Positions 1-7,150 of a stretch of DNA of 15,592 nucleotides are shown here, piece after piece. Under the pieces are notes generated by a model. That model worked only from the letters and a program-made list of their open reading frames with translations, ran no database searches and was not told where the DNA came from. The DNA is from Candidatus Rifleibacteriota bacterium. Lineage in GTDB: Bacteria > Muiribacteriota > Ozemobacteria > Ozemobacterales > Ozemobacteraceae. The translations under genes and the position numbers were made by a program. Where the stretch lies: the NCBI GenBank assembly GCA_028691595.1, contig JAQUZA010000024.1, positions 1 to 15,592 of the forward strand, written 5' to 3'. Positions within the stretch are counted from its first letter, which is position 1, and each line of letters starts with the position of its first letter.

Positions 1-488
1 AAGGCCAGGACAACCTTGATTCCATAAGAGCAGCCAGCCAGCTGTTTTCGAGCCTGCGTCGCGATATGCTGCAGTTTGTTTCGTTGTCGACGGGCGGGGC
101 CAAAACCACCATCGATCTGGGTGAAGAAGAGATTCCAGACACAGCCACCTATTCAAAAATTTTGTCGTTAAAAAAGCAGACAGAGCGCATCACCTATTCG
201 CTGGTCGAAAACAGCGGCAAAAACTATGTCGAGCGCGTGCTGCAGACAGCAGCCAACCCTGCCCCACAGCGCAAGCTATTTGGCGTACCTCGAATGAAAG
301 ACTTTGGTGTTCTCTATATCAGAACGCCCAACAAGATCAACTCGCTGGTTAAAAGCGTAGGTCAGCTGCTGGTAAAAATAACCGTAGACTCAGAAGACGC
401 AAGGTTTCCATCTCGTGAGGTTAAACTGAGTTCGGTGTTTTTCTCAGATCGGCTGGCCGACAGTGACTGGAATTATCTGGATTTTTAA
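1..488 (+). CDS. C-terminal part of a probable type IV/type II pseudopilin-like protein (5' end outside window)
   Basis: The reading frame is open to the left edge (frame beginning at base 3), so the ATG at 66 is probably internal and the gene starts upstream. About 161 residues are visible. The first visible part (DNLDSIRAASQLFSSLRRDM) is an amphipathic helix of the kind that follows the hydrophobic N-terminal helix in pseudopilins of the GspJ/PilW type, where a 'LRRD' helix is common. The rest is predicted beta-rich, with no membrane segment, and ends in a short aromatic tail (DWNYLDF). The characteristic prepilin leader cannot be checked because it lies outside the window, so this is an inference from the overall pattern. 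Two secreted proteins follow in the same direction, 56 nt downstream. Alternative: any secreted protein with an N-terminal helix and a beta domain. Confidence 0.5.
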   Translation, partial: GQDNLDSIRAASQLFSSLRRDMLQFVSLSTGGAKTTIDLGEEEIPDTATYSKILSLKKQTERITYSLVENSGKNYVERVLQTAANPAPQRKLFGVPRMKDFGVLYIRTPNKINSLVKSVGQLLVKITVDSEDARFPSREVKLSSVFFSDRLADSDWNYLDF

Positions 489-491
489 AAT

Positions 492-520
492 TATGAAACC
501 TTCTCGAGGGATATTTCATA
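492..520 (+). other. Small intergenic hairpin between the pseudopilin-like gene and the next gene
   Basis: TATGAAA at 492-498 is the exact reverse complement of TTTCATA at 514-520, with a 15-nt loop. It begins 3 nt after the upstream stop codon and ends 13 nt before the Shine-Dalgarno sequence (GAGG, 534-537) of the next gene. There is no clear T-run, so it is a weak terminator or a processing/attenuation hairpin at best. Confidence 0.3.
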
Positions 521-544
521 TTGAATTTTAGTTGAGGTGAATAA

Positions 545-1378
545 ATGAGATTGAAGCTGTCGATTCTTAAAGCCCTGCTGATGGTGTGCGCGCTTAATCT
601 GCCGGTCGTTTTCAGCGGCGAAAGCTGTCAGGCTCAGGTCGCCTCATCGACTGGCCAGCAAAACAACGCAACTGATACCCAGGAACTCAAAAAAAATAAT
701 CCTGCAGAAACCAGCAGTATCTCAGCACAAGGCAACGATAGTGAATCTCAATTCACTCAGAACAACGATTCAATGAGCCTTGAAGAACGAATTGCCATTT
801 TTAACAAGCGATATTGCCCCCCGGAAACCACAATTACTGAAATCACCGACTTTTCACTGGCCAGGCTGGTAAAAGTCGAGTTGATAAAACGCAGCGAGCT
901 CGATACCTTCAAAAACATGGTAATAATCAATGGCAAGGTCTATGTAAAAGAAGACAAGCCAGCTGCCAAACCTGAGCCGAAGCCAGGCAAGGAGCCAAAA
1001 ACAGAGCCCATAGGCAAGGCCGGCAAAAATCTGTTCGGAGAACTTGAAGCCGCCTGCGATCAGCTGGCGCAAAATAAAAACAGAGGGCAGACTGACGGCA
1101 ATAAGAAGCCTGAAAGGGTTCTTGAGCTGAAACGCCGCAAAATTACCTACCGCGATAAAGAAAACCAGCTGCGCGAAATGGAAGTCTATTCGCCACCGAA
1201 GTTTCCGGCAAAGAAGAAGGCACTTGCGGGCAAAAAGGGCAAAATTGTCAAAGATTACGCCACTTCAATACTGGTACCCAAAAACCAGCAGGGCAGCACC
1301 AAGGATATAACTGCGTTTGACGACATGCCGTCAGCCGATGCATGGCTTGACGACAATGACACCCCAACGCAGAAATAG
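545..1378 (+). CDS. Secreted hypothetical protein with Lys-Pro-Glu-Pro linker
   Basis: 277 residues; I do not recognise a family. Residues 1-30 form a Sec signal peptide (basic MRLK, hydrophobic core, probable cleavage near SGESCQAQ). A polar Asn/Gln/Ser/Thr-rich stretch (about 33-75) follows, then a small compact region (about 78-133) with the segment MVIINGKVYVKED. A proline-rich linker (about 134-160; KPEPKPGKEPKTEP) comes next, and then a very basic C-terminal half rich in Lys (KKKALAGKKGK) with an acidic end (SADAWLDDND). The start is supported by GAGG at 534-537, 7 nt upstream of the ATG. The next gene, 27 nt downstream, has the same plan of signal peptide, polar stretch and KPEP linker, so the two probably work together in the envelope. 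Their position after a pseudopilin-like gene hints at an accessory role in a pilus or secretion system; that is inference only. Confidence 0.75.
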   Translation: MRLKLSILKALLMVCALNLPVVFSGESCQAQVASSTGQQNNATDTQELKKNNPAETSSISAQGNDSESQFTQNNDSMSLEERIAIFNKRYCPPETTITEITDFSLARLVKVELIKRSELDTFKNMVIINGKVYVKEDKPAAKPEPKPGKEPKTEPIGKAGKNLFGELEAACDQLAQNKNRGQTDGNKKPERVLELKRRKITYRDKENQLREMEVYSPPKFPAKKKALAGKKGKIVKDYATSILVPKNQQGSTKDITAFDDMPSADAWLDDNDTPTQK

Positions 1379-1405
1379 GATTTAAAATCAGGAGGAGATG
1401 TGGAA

Positions 1406-3121
1406 ATGGTCAAAAAAACGTGGTTTCTTTTTTTTATGGTGGTAATGGCATGTTTTGCCTCATTCCCGACTTATTCTCAGGTCATTGCCGACAACGCCGC
1501 CGGCGATAATGCTGGTGGACAGGAGTCTATCGATGGTGCCAGCAGCGACAACACCAGCGAAGATCAGCCGATCAACGTTGTTGACGAAGCAGAAATGAAG
1601 GCTGGAACCATTTCAGATGTTGAAGAAACAGCCAAAGTCGCTGGTTTGCCCAACGAAAAAGACTCTCTTAATAAATTTCAGAAAATGCGTGCTGAAATTC
1701 AGAGACAGATCAGACAAAGATTCTTCGCCCGTGCTGAAATACTCGTCGAAAATATGCGCCGCGAAATCAAGAGCAGCAAAATCACTGACGAAAGAAAGCA
1801 AACCCTGATGGCTTCACTCGAAAGACGTGAAAGACACAATATCTACAGCGCCCAGGGCCAGTATCAAAAAGCAGCCAACGCTATCCGGGCCGCAATGTCG
1901 ATCAAGGCGATCAAAAGCGATACCGGTGCGCTTCTCAAAACAGAAGAAAAGGTTTCAATTCAGAAAAACTGGTTCGAAATCAGAGCTTCCTACGAAAAAG
2001 ATCTTCGTGGGCTTCTCGAAGGCAAACAGCCATTGTTAAAAGAAAAGCTGGCCATCGTCAAACAGATGGACTCAAAAAAGAAACTCAGCGATGCAGAACT
2101 TAACAAACTGCAGACCTCACTGAAAGCTATCAACGCCAGGCTTTCAGTTCTCAACAAAAAAATAGCAGAAACTCACCGGGTATTTGCCGTTAAACGCGAC
2201 AAAATCACTAAGGCCAGCGTGATTCTCAACGCCGAGCAGCAGCGCAAACTTTTCCCGCTGGTGATGCAGCGAATGATGGTCAGATTTGGCAACTACAATC
2301 TTAAGAAACAGATCGCCCGCCACCTGACCAACATTGCCGAAGACACTGAAGTTTCATGGAAAAACCTCAAAGAAAACTTTGCCAGTCTGCAGAAACTGCA
2401 GGAAAAAGTCTGGGACCTGAGAAAACAGCTCGATGTGCTCTCCGGCAAAGCTCCGCTTACCGAAGCCGACTATCGCCAGGCAAAAATTCTCAGAGACCAG
2501 CTCGAAAGAGCCATGACAGCCTGCGAAAAGCTGTTCAACAATGTTGAAGACGCTTTTATCGACCAGAAGGTATTTGGCAAGCTTTCTGCCAAAGAAAAAG
2601 AAGAGTTTGTCAAACTTTTCAGAGCAGTCTGGAACCGCGACAAAGAATTCGAAGGTCTCAAACCTTCTCTCGAAGAACTTTACAATAAGATTTTCGAGCG
2701 CCCGATCGTCATCGATGACCCGAAACCTCAGCCGAAGCCAGAGCCGAAACCGGAACCGGGCAAACCTTCAATTGAAGGCGAAGGCTTCATCATCCAGGAA
2801 GGCAATGTGTTCCTGCTCAAATTTGGCGATAAAACTTTGTGGCCAAATAACCTGCCTGCCAGGTATATGGTCAACAAGCTCGAAGTCAAATTCGGTGCTG
2901 AGTTCATTCTCAGAGCGTTGCCGGCAGTTGAGAATTCATCAGCTTCAATGCGTGACGAATGGTGGAAAAAATACCCCGAAATCAGCTTCACCTACATTCA
3001 TGCCCCGCAGCTGCCTGACGAACCGATGCAGCGCAATGATGGCATGGCAACCCCGACCCAGGTTATCGAAGAAAATCTCGACAACCAGAACAAGCCAGCT
3101 AATCTGATGAACGCTTTCTGA
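1406..3121 (+). CDS. Secreted coiled-coil hypothetical protein with Pro-rich linker and small C-terminal domain
   Basis: 571 residues; family not recognised. Signal peptide at about 1-25 (MVKKTW then a Phe/Met/Val core, ending PTYSQ). An Asn/Asp/Gly-rich segment (about 27-60) leads into a long Lys/Glu/Gln/Arg-rich helical region (about 80-430) with several coiled-coil-like stretches. A Pro/Lys/Glu linker (about 436-458, PKPQPKPEPKPEPGKP) separates a C-terminal domain of about 110 residues with alternating hydrophobic/polar strands (GFIIQEGNVFLLKFGDKTLW). The ATG at 1406 is preferred over the in-frame GTG at 1400 because GGAGGAG (1391-1397) lies 8 nt from 1406 but only 2 nt from 1400. It is 27 nt after the preceding secreted protein gene and followed by a terminator, so it is likely the last gene of that operon. 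A periplasmic scaffold or tether with a C-terminal binding domain is plausible but unproven. Confidence 0.8.
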   Translation: MVKKTWFLFFMVVMACFASFPTYSQVIADNAAGDNAGGQESIDGASSDNTSEDQPINVVDEAEMKAGTISDVEETAKVAGLPNEKDSLNKFQKMRAEIQRQIRQRFFARAEILVENMRREIKSSKITDERKQTLMASLERRERHNIYSAQGQYQKAANAIRAAMSIKAIKSDTGALLKTEEKVSIQKNWFEIRASYEKDLRGLLEGKQPLLKEKLAIVKQMDSKKKLSDAELNKLQTSLKAINARLSVLNKKIAETHRVFAVKRDKITKASVILNAEQQRKLFPLVMQRMMVRFGNYNLKKQIARHLTNIAEDTEVSWKNLKENFASLQKLQEKVWDLRKQLDVLSGKAPLTEADYRQAKILRDQLERAMTACEKLFNNVEDAFIDQKVFGKLSAKEKEEFVKLFRAVWNRDKEFEGLKPSLEELYNKIFERPIVIDDPKPQPKPEPKPEPGKPSIEGEGFIIQEGNVFLLKFGDKTLWPNNLPARYMVNKLEVKFGAEFILRALPAVENSSASMRDEWWKKYPEISFTYIHAPQLPDEPMQRNDGMATPTQVIEENLDNQNKPANLMNAF

Positions 3122-3129
3122 CCTTGATC

Positions 3130-3165
3130 AGACCCCGGCAGGCTCGATTGCGCCCGCTGGGGTCT
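3130..3165 (+). terminator. Rho-independent-like terminator hairpin after the secreted-protein operon
   Basis: AGACCCC (3130-3136) pairs with GGGGTCT (3159-3165), and the stem continues inward as GGC/GCT-type and GGC/GCC pairs with one mismatch to an 8-nt loop (3144-3151). That gives about 13 pairs in total. The tail is TTCTC rather than a pure T-run. It starts 9 nt after the upstream stop codon, and ends only 16 nt before the sigma factor ATG. Confidence 0.7.
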
Positions 3166-3181
3166 TTCTCAAAACATTCTG

Positions 3182-3775
3182 ATGGCAAGTTTTCCTGATA
3201 AAGATGCAGAGCAGCAACTGATCGCTGAGACCCTCGATGGCAGCAGCGGTTCATTCAAGCCACTGGTTGAAAAATACTGGGGTCTGGTCAGTTCAATCAT
3301 TCAAAAATACATTAAAAACAGGGAAACAGCTGCAGACATCACTCAGGAAGCCTTTCTAGCGGCCTATACAAGTCTGGGGCAGTACAAACACGAACACAGT
3401 TTCTCGCCCTGGCTGGCCAAAATTGCGGTCAATAAAGCTCTTGAGCATCTGCGCCGCGAAAAGCGTTCACCTTTCACTGATTTTGATCTGGCAACCGCAG
3501 TCAGCAGCCGTTTATCTCCGGAATCGGCCATCGATGAACGGCAGTTGTTTGATGAATGTCTGGCCTGTCTGCCTGATAAATTGCAGGTATTGTTCATTCT
3601 CAGGCACGGCCTTGAGTTTTCTTATGAAGATATGGCCTATGTTCTCGATCTGCCTGTCGGCAGTATAAAAAGTATCATGTTTCGCATGCGCAACCAGCTG
3701 AAAGAGATCCTTGAAAGCCGTAACCGCTGCGAAAATGCCCAGCTAAGCAAAGAGCAGGAATGCGATGTCAAATAG
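3182..3775 (+). CDS. ECF-type RNA polymerase sigma factor (sigma-70 family)
   Basis: 197 residues, the usual ECF length. Region 2 spans about 25-95: FKPLVEKYWGLV, the core-binding ETAADITQEAFLAAY helix, and the -10-recognition segment FSPWLAKIAVNKALEHLRREKR. Region 4 spans about 120-175: CLPDKLQVLFILRHGLEFSYEDMAYVL, then the recognition helix region LPVGSIKSIMFRMRNQLKEIL. It lacks region 3, as ECF factors do. The stop codon overlaps the start of the anti-sigma gene by 11 nt, a standard translationally coupled arrangement. No Shine-Dalgarno sequence is visible before the ATG, and the upstream terminator hairpin ends 16 nt away, so translation initiation here is unusual; no better in-frame start is seen upstream. 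The regulon cannot be read from this window. Confidence 0.93.
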   Translation: MASFPDKDAEQQLIAETLDGSSGSFKPLVEKYWGLVSSIIQKYIKNRETAADITQEAFLAAYTSLGQYKHEHSFSPWLAKIAVNKALEHLRREKRSPFTDFDLATAVSSRLSPESAIDERQLFDECLACLPDKLQVLFILRHGLEFSYEDMAYVLDLPVGSIKSIMFRMRNQLKEILESRNRCENAQLSKEQECDVK

Positions 3776-4709
3776 CTGTCTGAAACCCGAAAGAATTCAG
3801 GAATACCTCGAAAACAGCCTTTCACCTGCTGAAATGGCTGCGGTCGCTGCGCACATCAACTCCTGCCCGGGCTGCCAGCAGCAGCTCCGTTCTTTTGAGA
3901 ATGTTTTCAAGATGGCGACAGTAACAGCAAAAGAGACACTTCACCAGAAACTGCCCCGCGAATCGCTTGCAGCATTGATGACGAAGATTCAGCAACAAAA
4001 GCAGACGGGGTCAAAATCTCAGGAAAATATTGCGAACAAGCCAGTTAGAGCCTTTTCAATTTCAGACATATTGCGGCTCTTGTTGATTCCGGCTGTTGGT
4101 CTTATTCTTCTGGCTGCGGGTATAAAGTCTGCAAAAATGGCCCGGCCACAGCAAAAAAACACCATACAAAAACAGTTCAGCCTTAGTCTGAACTCAGCAG
4201 AGGTGCTGCTGGGCAATGTACCCTCGATAATAAACGGGCAGGTCATTACTGGCAAAGAAATTGCGCTGCCCGCAGATGCCGTTGTGCTGGTACAGGTCGA
4301 CAAACACAAGTTAAGGTTTTCTGAAGCCGCCAGATTCAGTTTTGGCGATCATGAAGTAACTTTGAACAGTGGCCAGGCCAGCTTTGATCTGCACGGTGAC
4401 CATGCCGGCCTTAAAATAGTAACCCCTGCGGTTACCGTTACCCCGCTCGGTACCAGCTTTGAGGTTGAATCGAGAAGCTGGGGAACACGACTGACGTTAA
4501 AAAGCGGCAGTGTCGAGGCACTCAGCAACAGTGGCATCAAACGACGTTTGAACACGCCGGGCACCATTTATGTGTCGGCTGCAGGCGCTTTTTCAGAAAC
4601 CATGCCGCAGCCCGAACAGCTTGAGCCCGCTCATTACGAACCACCCAAGCCAGTTCCAGCCAGCCCTGACACCGGCAATGCCCCGGGCAAACTCATCGAC
4701 TCATTCTAA
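3765..4709 (+). CDS. Membrane anti-sigma factor with zinc-finger and FecR-like domain
   Basis: 314 residues. The N-terminal cytoplasmic domain carries the ZAS zinc-binding signature H30-x3-C34-x2-C37 (HINSCPGC), which holds the cognate ECF sigma factor inactive. A single membrane helix lies at about 102-120 (DILRLLLIPAVGLILLAAGI), giving an N-in/C-out topology. The periplasmic part has a FecR-like beta domain (about 140-255) with the diagnostic stretch PAVTVTPLGTSFEV followed by TRLTLKSGSV, and ends in a Pro-rich tail. The gene overlaps the sigma factor gene by 11 nt, which supports pairing and coupled translation. FecR domains usually receive a signal from an outer-membrane transducer, but no TonB-dependent receptor is in the window, so the input is unknown. 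Release could be by proteolysis or conformational change; the sequence does not decide. Confidence 0.88.
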   Translation: MSNSCLKPERIQEYLENSLSPAEMAAVAAHINSCPGCQQQLRSFENVFKMATVTAKETLHQKLPRESLAALMTKIQQQKQTGSKSQENIANKPVRAFSISDILRLLLIPAVGLILLAAGIKSAKMARPQQKNTIQKQFSLSLNSAEVLLGNVPSIINGQVITGKEIALPADAVVLVQVDKHKLRFSEAARFSFGDHEVTLNSGQASFDLHGDHAGLKIVTPAVTVTPLGTSFEVESRSWGTRLTLKSGSVEALSNSGIKRRLNTPGTIYVSAAGAFSETMPQPEQLEPAHYEPPKPVPASPDTGNAPGKLIDSF

Positions 4710-4754
4710 CACTCTGTCACAATCGAGCGCACAATTTGAAATTTTTTAAAGTCG

Positions 4755-5915
4755 TCATTCCCGCGAATTTTCGTCCGCCTGCACTCCGAAGGGGTGAAGG
4801 CGGGAATCCAAATGCTCAAGCCCGGATTCAAGCTGCTTAAGAGCTTCCGGAAAACTGTCGCGGCCGTAGCCGAAGCGCAAGAATTCACCCTCCATGTCGA
4901 AGAAGGTGCCTGGAATAAGCATGACTCCGGTCTTTTCGACCAGCCGGTCGCAAAATTCGAGGGCTTTGCCACCGAGAAAACGAGGGAAAGTTGTCGTGCC
5001 GGCGCATGGCCGCTGCCAGGCGAACAGGTCTGGGTGACGGGCAAAAAAGTCAGCAAGCAGCTGCAGGTTACTGACGAGTCGGGCCCGTTGCCGGGCAAAT
5101 ATTTTTTCGCTGTGCCGCACGGCAATGCGAGCCAGATATTCGCCGGGGGCACTATTACAAATAGTCAGATAATCTTTGAAAGTTGCCAGACTGTTGTAAA
5201 CAGCGGCATCCCGGGTGGCGATCCATCCGATGCGCAGACCGGCGAGCCCGCAGTTTTTGCTCAGGCAGTTCAGTGATATTCCCTTTTCATAATGGTCTGC
5301 CAGATGAGGCAGGCGGTCGGCCGGGTCATGTTCGGTGCCGCGGTAGACTTCGTCGCAGAAAAGCCACAAGCCGTGCTGGCGGGCGATTTCGATTACCTGT
5401 TGCCATTTTTGCCGGTCAAAGAGATAACCGGTCGGGTTATGGGGTGTACAGATAAGAATCGCCTTTGTGGCGGGTTTGATCAAACTTTTCAGGCAATCTA
5501 TATCAGGAGCCCAGTTTTTCTGGGGGTTTCCGGGCCAGCGACTAACCTCGATGCCACGTGATTCTGCCACCGAATAGTGCGATTGATAACCGGGAAAATG
5601 CACAATCAGGTGATCGCCCGGGTTGAGCACCGCATGCATAAAAGCAAAGATCGGCTCTTCGGCACCGGTAAACACAAGAACCTGCCCGGCCTGAATCTTT
5701 TCATACTGAGCTGCGATTTCCTGGCGCAGCTGCGGGTCGCCAAGGCTTTCGGTATAGCCGAGCCCCAGCTTTTTCAGGCCTTCTTCGGAGCCTGGTTCAA
5801 AGGAGAGCAGGTCAGCAACGCTCATCGATTCAGGGTCACTCGAGCCCAGAAGATAGCGGGCCGAAAATTCATGTCTGGCAAAATAGCGTTCAAGGGCAAA
5901 AGGTCTGATCTGCAT
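4755..5915 (-). CDS. Fold-type I PLP-dependent aminotransferase (class I/II)
   Basis: 386 residues, normal for class I/II aminotransferases. Visible motifs are TPHNPTG (N160-G163), CDEVY with D188 (pyridine nitrogen) and Y191, SLNCLSKNCGLAGLRIGW with the Schiff-base lysine K220 and phosphate-contacting R228, and FLRFGYGR with the substrate-carboxylate arginine R347. The N-terminus (ALERYFARHEFSARYLLGSSDPESM) resembles the branch that includes capreomycidine-synthase-like and unassigned archaeal/bacterial aminotransferases; the substrate cannot be inferred. The start at 5915 has an AAAGGAA-type ribosome site about 11 nt upstream. It stands alone between convergent and same-strand neighbours, with no biosynthetic partners. 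The C-terminal ~16 residues (SRLHPFGVQADENSRE) are encoded by a palindromic repeat and are probably not part of the conserved fold. Confidence 0.9.
   Translation of the reverse strand: MQIRPFALERYFARHEFSARYLLGSSDPESMSVADLLSFEPGSEEGLKKLGLGYTESLGDPQLRQEIAAQYEKIQAGQVLVFTGAEEPIFAFMHAVLNPGDHLIVHFPGYQSHYSVAESRGIEVSRWPGNPQKNWAPDIDCLKSLIKPATKAILICTPHNPTGYLFDRQKWQQVIEIARQHGLWLFCDEVYRGTEHDPADRLPHLADHYEKGISLNCLSKNCGLAGLRIGWIATRDAAVYNSLATFKDYLTICNSAPGEYLARIAVRHSEKIFARQRARLVSNLQLLADFFARHPDLFAWQRPCAGTTTFPRFLGGKALEFCDRLVEKTGVMLIPGTFFDMEGEFLRFGYGRDSFPEALKQLESGLEHLDSRLHPFGVQADENSRE
4757..4807. repeat. Imperfect palindromic (REP-like) element overlapping the 3' end of the aminotransferase gene
   Basis: ATTCCCGC (4757-4764) and GCGGGAAT (4800-4807) form the outer arms. 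An alternative inner hairpin pairs CCGCCT (4775-4780) with AGGCGG (4798-4803), and CACTCC (4782-4787) with GGGGTG (4791-4796), around a GAA loop. The outer arms resemble the widespread bacterial extragenic palindromes with 'ATTCCCGC...GCGGGAAT' ends (from memory). No T-run follows on either strand, so it is not a standard terminator. It supplies the last ~16 codons and the stop of the minus-strand aminotransferase gene. Confidence 0.65.
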
Positions 5916-6245
5916 GAGCTGAGGTTCCTTTCAAAGCTTACCATCAAGTAAAGCACAATTCCCCCAGCCAGTGAACTCTTTTTATAATTTCCCAGGGCAT
6001 AACTTTTACTGCAAAAAGCTTTGAAATCTTGCTTTGTCTGTATCGACTTCACAGGTACCCACTGGGTGAAGGCAAAAGTTTAAAACTTTATGGTTAAAAT
6101 TTGCTGTTCCACAAGCTTAACAAGAACATATGCAGGGATTTTTAACGCTTTTCCAAGTTGAAATTGAGTCTCAATTCTCGGCTCAATTCTGTTTAAAACG
6201 TCCCCGTGAAAACTATTTAAATCAGACCAGGTTTGCGGAACGGTC
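5916..6245. other. Intergenic region with AT-rich palindromes (no gene seen)
   Basis: No convincing coding frame on either strand. Two perfect palindromes are present: AAAGTTT-A-AAACTTT (6075-6089) and AATTGAG-T-CTCAATT (6162-6176). The right half of the second plus two bases, CTCAATTCT (6170-6178), recurs as a direct repeat at 6182-6190, 12 nt further on. This could be a regulatory region for the minus-strand aminotransferase gene, although it lies 160-275 nt upstream of that start. I could not define a good promoter. Confidence 0.4.
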
Positions 6246-6734
6246 TTATTTTGATTTTCGCGTGCCGGTCTTTTTCTGGTAATTATCTGGCTTTGGCTCG
6301 ATTAAACCATATTGCCGAAGAAAATCACCAGGAGACATAATTGGCAGCGGAAAAGCTTTCTGAACAGTTTCGTTCAAAATGTGCCCGCGATCGAGGGAAA
6401 TGAGAATATCAGCTTTACCCTTGATAGCACCCGCTAAAACATGCGTATCCTTAGGGGCGGTGACCTTTTTCCATTCAGCCTTTTCACTGGCGGTTGGAGG
6501 ATCTGAAAGGGAAATGTGCAATGGGCCGATAATGCGGCAAAACCAGGCCCACAATGCAGGACCAAGAAGGTTGATTATATTGCTCTTCGCTTCATGCATG
6601 ACGAGGCGGGTTGCTAAAAGTTTGACCTTGCCTTCAGCAGCGATACCAAGAATTCTGGCACTCCCGCCTTCGGGCGAATTTGCAGCGGTAACCAGAACAC
6701 ATGCGTCAAGAAATAATCGCGGCGGAGTGCTCAT
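6246..6734 (-). CDS. PIN-domain toxin (putative ribonuclease) of a type II toxin-antitoxin pair
   Basis: 162 residues from the ATG at 6734. PIN domains are metal-dependent RNases with a cluster of acidic residues. Here D10 (LFLDACVL), E48 (VMHEAKSN), D96 (APKDTHVLAGA) and D115 (LISLDRGH) are in the expected order and spacing. The basic tail (KKTGTRKSK) is outside the domain. The antitoxin stop TGA shares its A with this ATG (TGATG), so translation is coupled to the upstream antitoxin gene; an in-frame TTG at 6737 is the only other start and is less likely. The target RNA cannot be inferred. At 162 residues it is slightly longer than typical VapC toxins (about 130-140). Confidence 0.82.
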   Translation of the reverse strand: MSTPPRLFLDACVLVTAANSPEGGSARILGIAAEGKVKLLATRLVMHEAKSNIINLLGPALWAWFCRIIGPLHISLSDPPTASEKAEWKKVTAPKDTHVLAGAIKGKADILISLDRGHILNETVQKAFPLPIMSPGDFLRQYGLIEPKPDNYQKKTGTRKSK

Positions 6735-6982
6735 CAAATGCGATCTGCCGCGGCAAAATCTTCTAACTGCTTTTTAGTGTAGCGTCGAATTTCTTTTTCC
6801 TCTGTGGCAGACAATGATTTTTCGAAAGCCAGGGCAAAGGTTGTTTCTTCAACCCCTTTTTGTCTGGTAATGATGCTCACAGCTTTAATGAGCAGGTCTG
6901 ACATGGTAACGCCGGTTGAAGCAGAGAGGATTTTGAGTTCCTTGTGGGTCTCGTCCGTCAAGCGCAATGTAAGCGTTTTCAT
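6734..6982 (-). CDS. Ribbon-helix-helix (CopG-like) antitoxin
   Basis: 82 residues. The N-terminus MKTLTLRLTDETHKELKILSASTGVTMSDLLIKAV has the beta-strand followed by two helices of a ribbon-helix-helix DNA-binding fold. The C-terminal part (about 45-82) is charged, as expected of the region that wraps a toxin. It precedes and is translationally coupled to the PIN-domain gene, and has AGAGG at 6990-6994, 7 nt before the ATG. RHH antitoxins of this kind normally repress their own promoter as a complex with the toxin; a promoter matching that role is seen at 7020-7047. Confidence 0.82.
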   Translation of the reverse strand: MKTLTLRLTDETHKELKILSASTGVTMSDLLIKAVSIITRQKGVEETTFALAFEKSLSATEEKEIRRYTKKQLEDFAAADRI

Positions 6983-7019
6983 TGTAAAACCTCTATGGAA
7001 AATTTTCTTACCAATATTA

Positions 7020-7047
7020 AATATAACATGATTTATAAAACATTCAA
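7020..7047 (-). promoter_or_regulatory. Sigma-70-like promoter of the RHH/PIN toxin-antitoxin operon
   Basis: On the minus strand: TTGAAT (7047-7042), a 16-nt spacer, then TATATT (7025-7020). This predicts transcription starting near 7013 and a leader of about 30 nt with an AGAGG ribosome site. The AT-rich surroundings raise the chance of a false match. Confidence 0.5.
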
Positions 7048-7150
7048 TGATGCAATTTTTGAACTTTTTATTCCTTGTCCGAATTCATATTGGCCCTGTT
7101 AAATTTTGCTGCAACCGGATTTTTCAGAATACTTACTACAGAAAATTTCC

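Noticed and set aside
2541..3107. 188-codon open frame in the +3 register within the coiled-coil gene
   Set aside because: Ser/Arg/Asn-rich composition with no domain-like pattern and no ribosome site; it lies wholly within a gene with a signal peptide and good start. It is a shadow frame.
4706..5152. 148-codon minus-strand frame and 160-codon plus-strand frame (4794-5276) over the aminotransferase gene
   Set aside because: The aminotransferase frame has all PLP-binding motifs; the others show none and are overlapping shadows.
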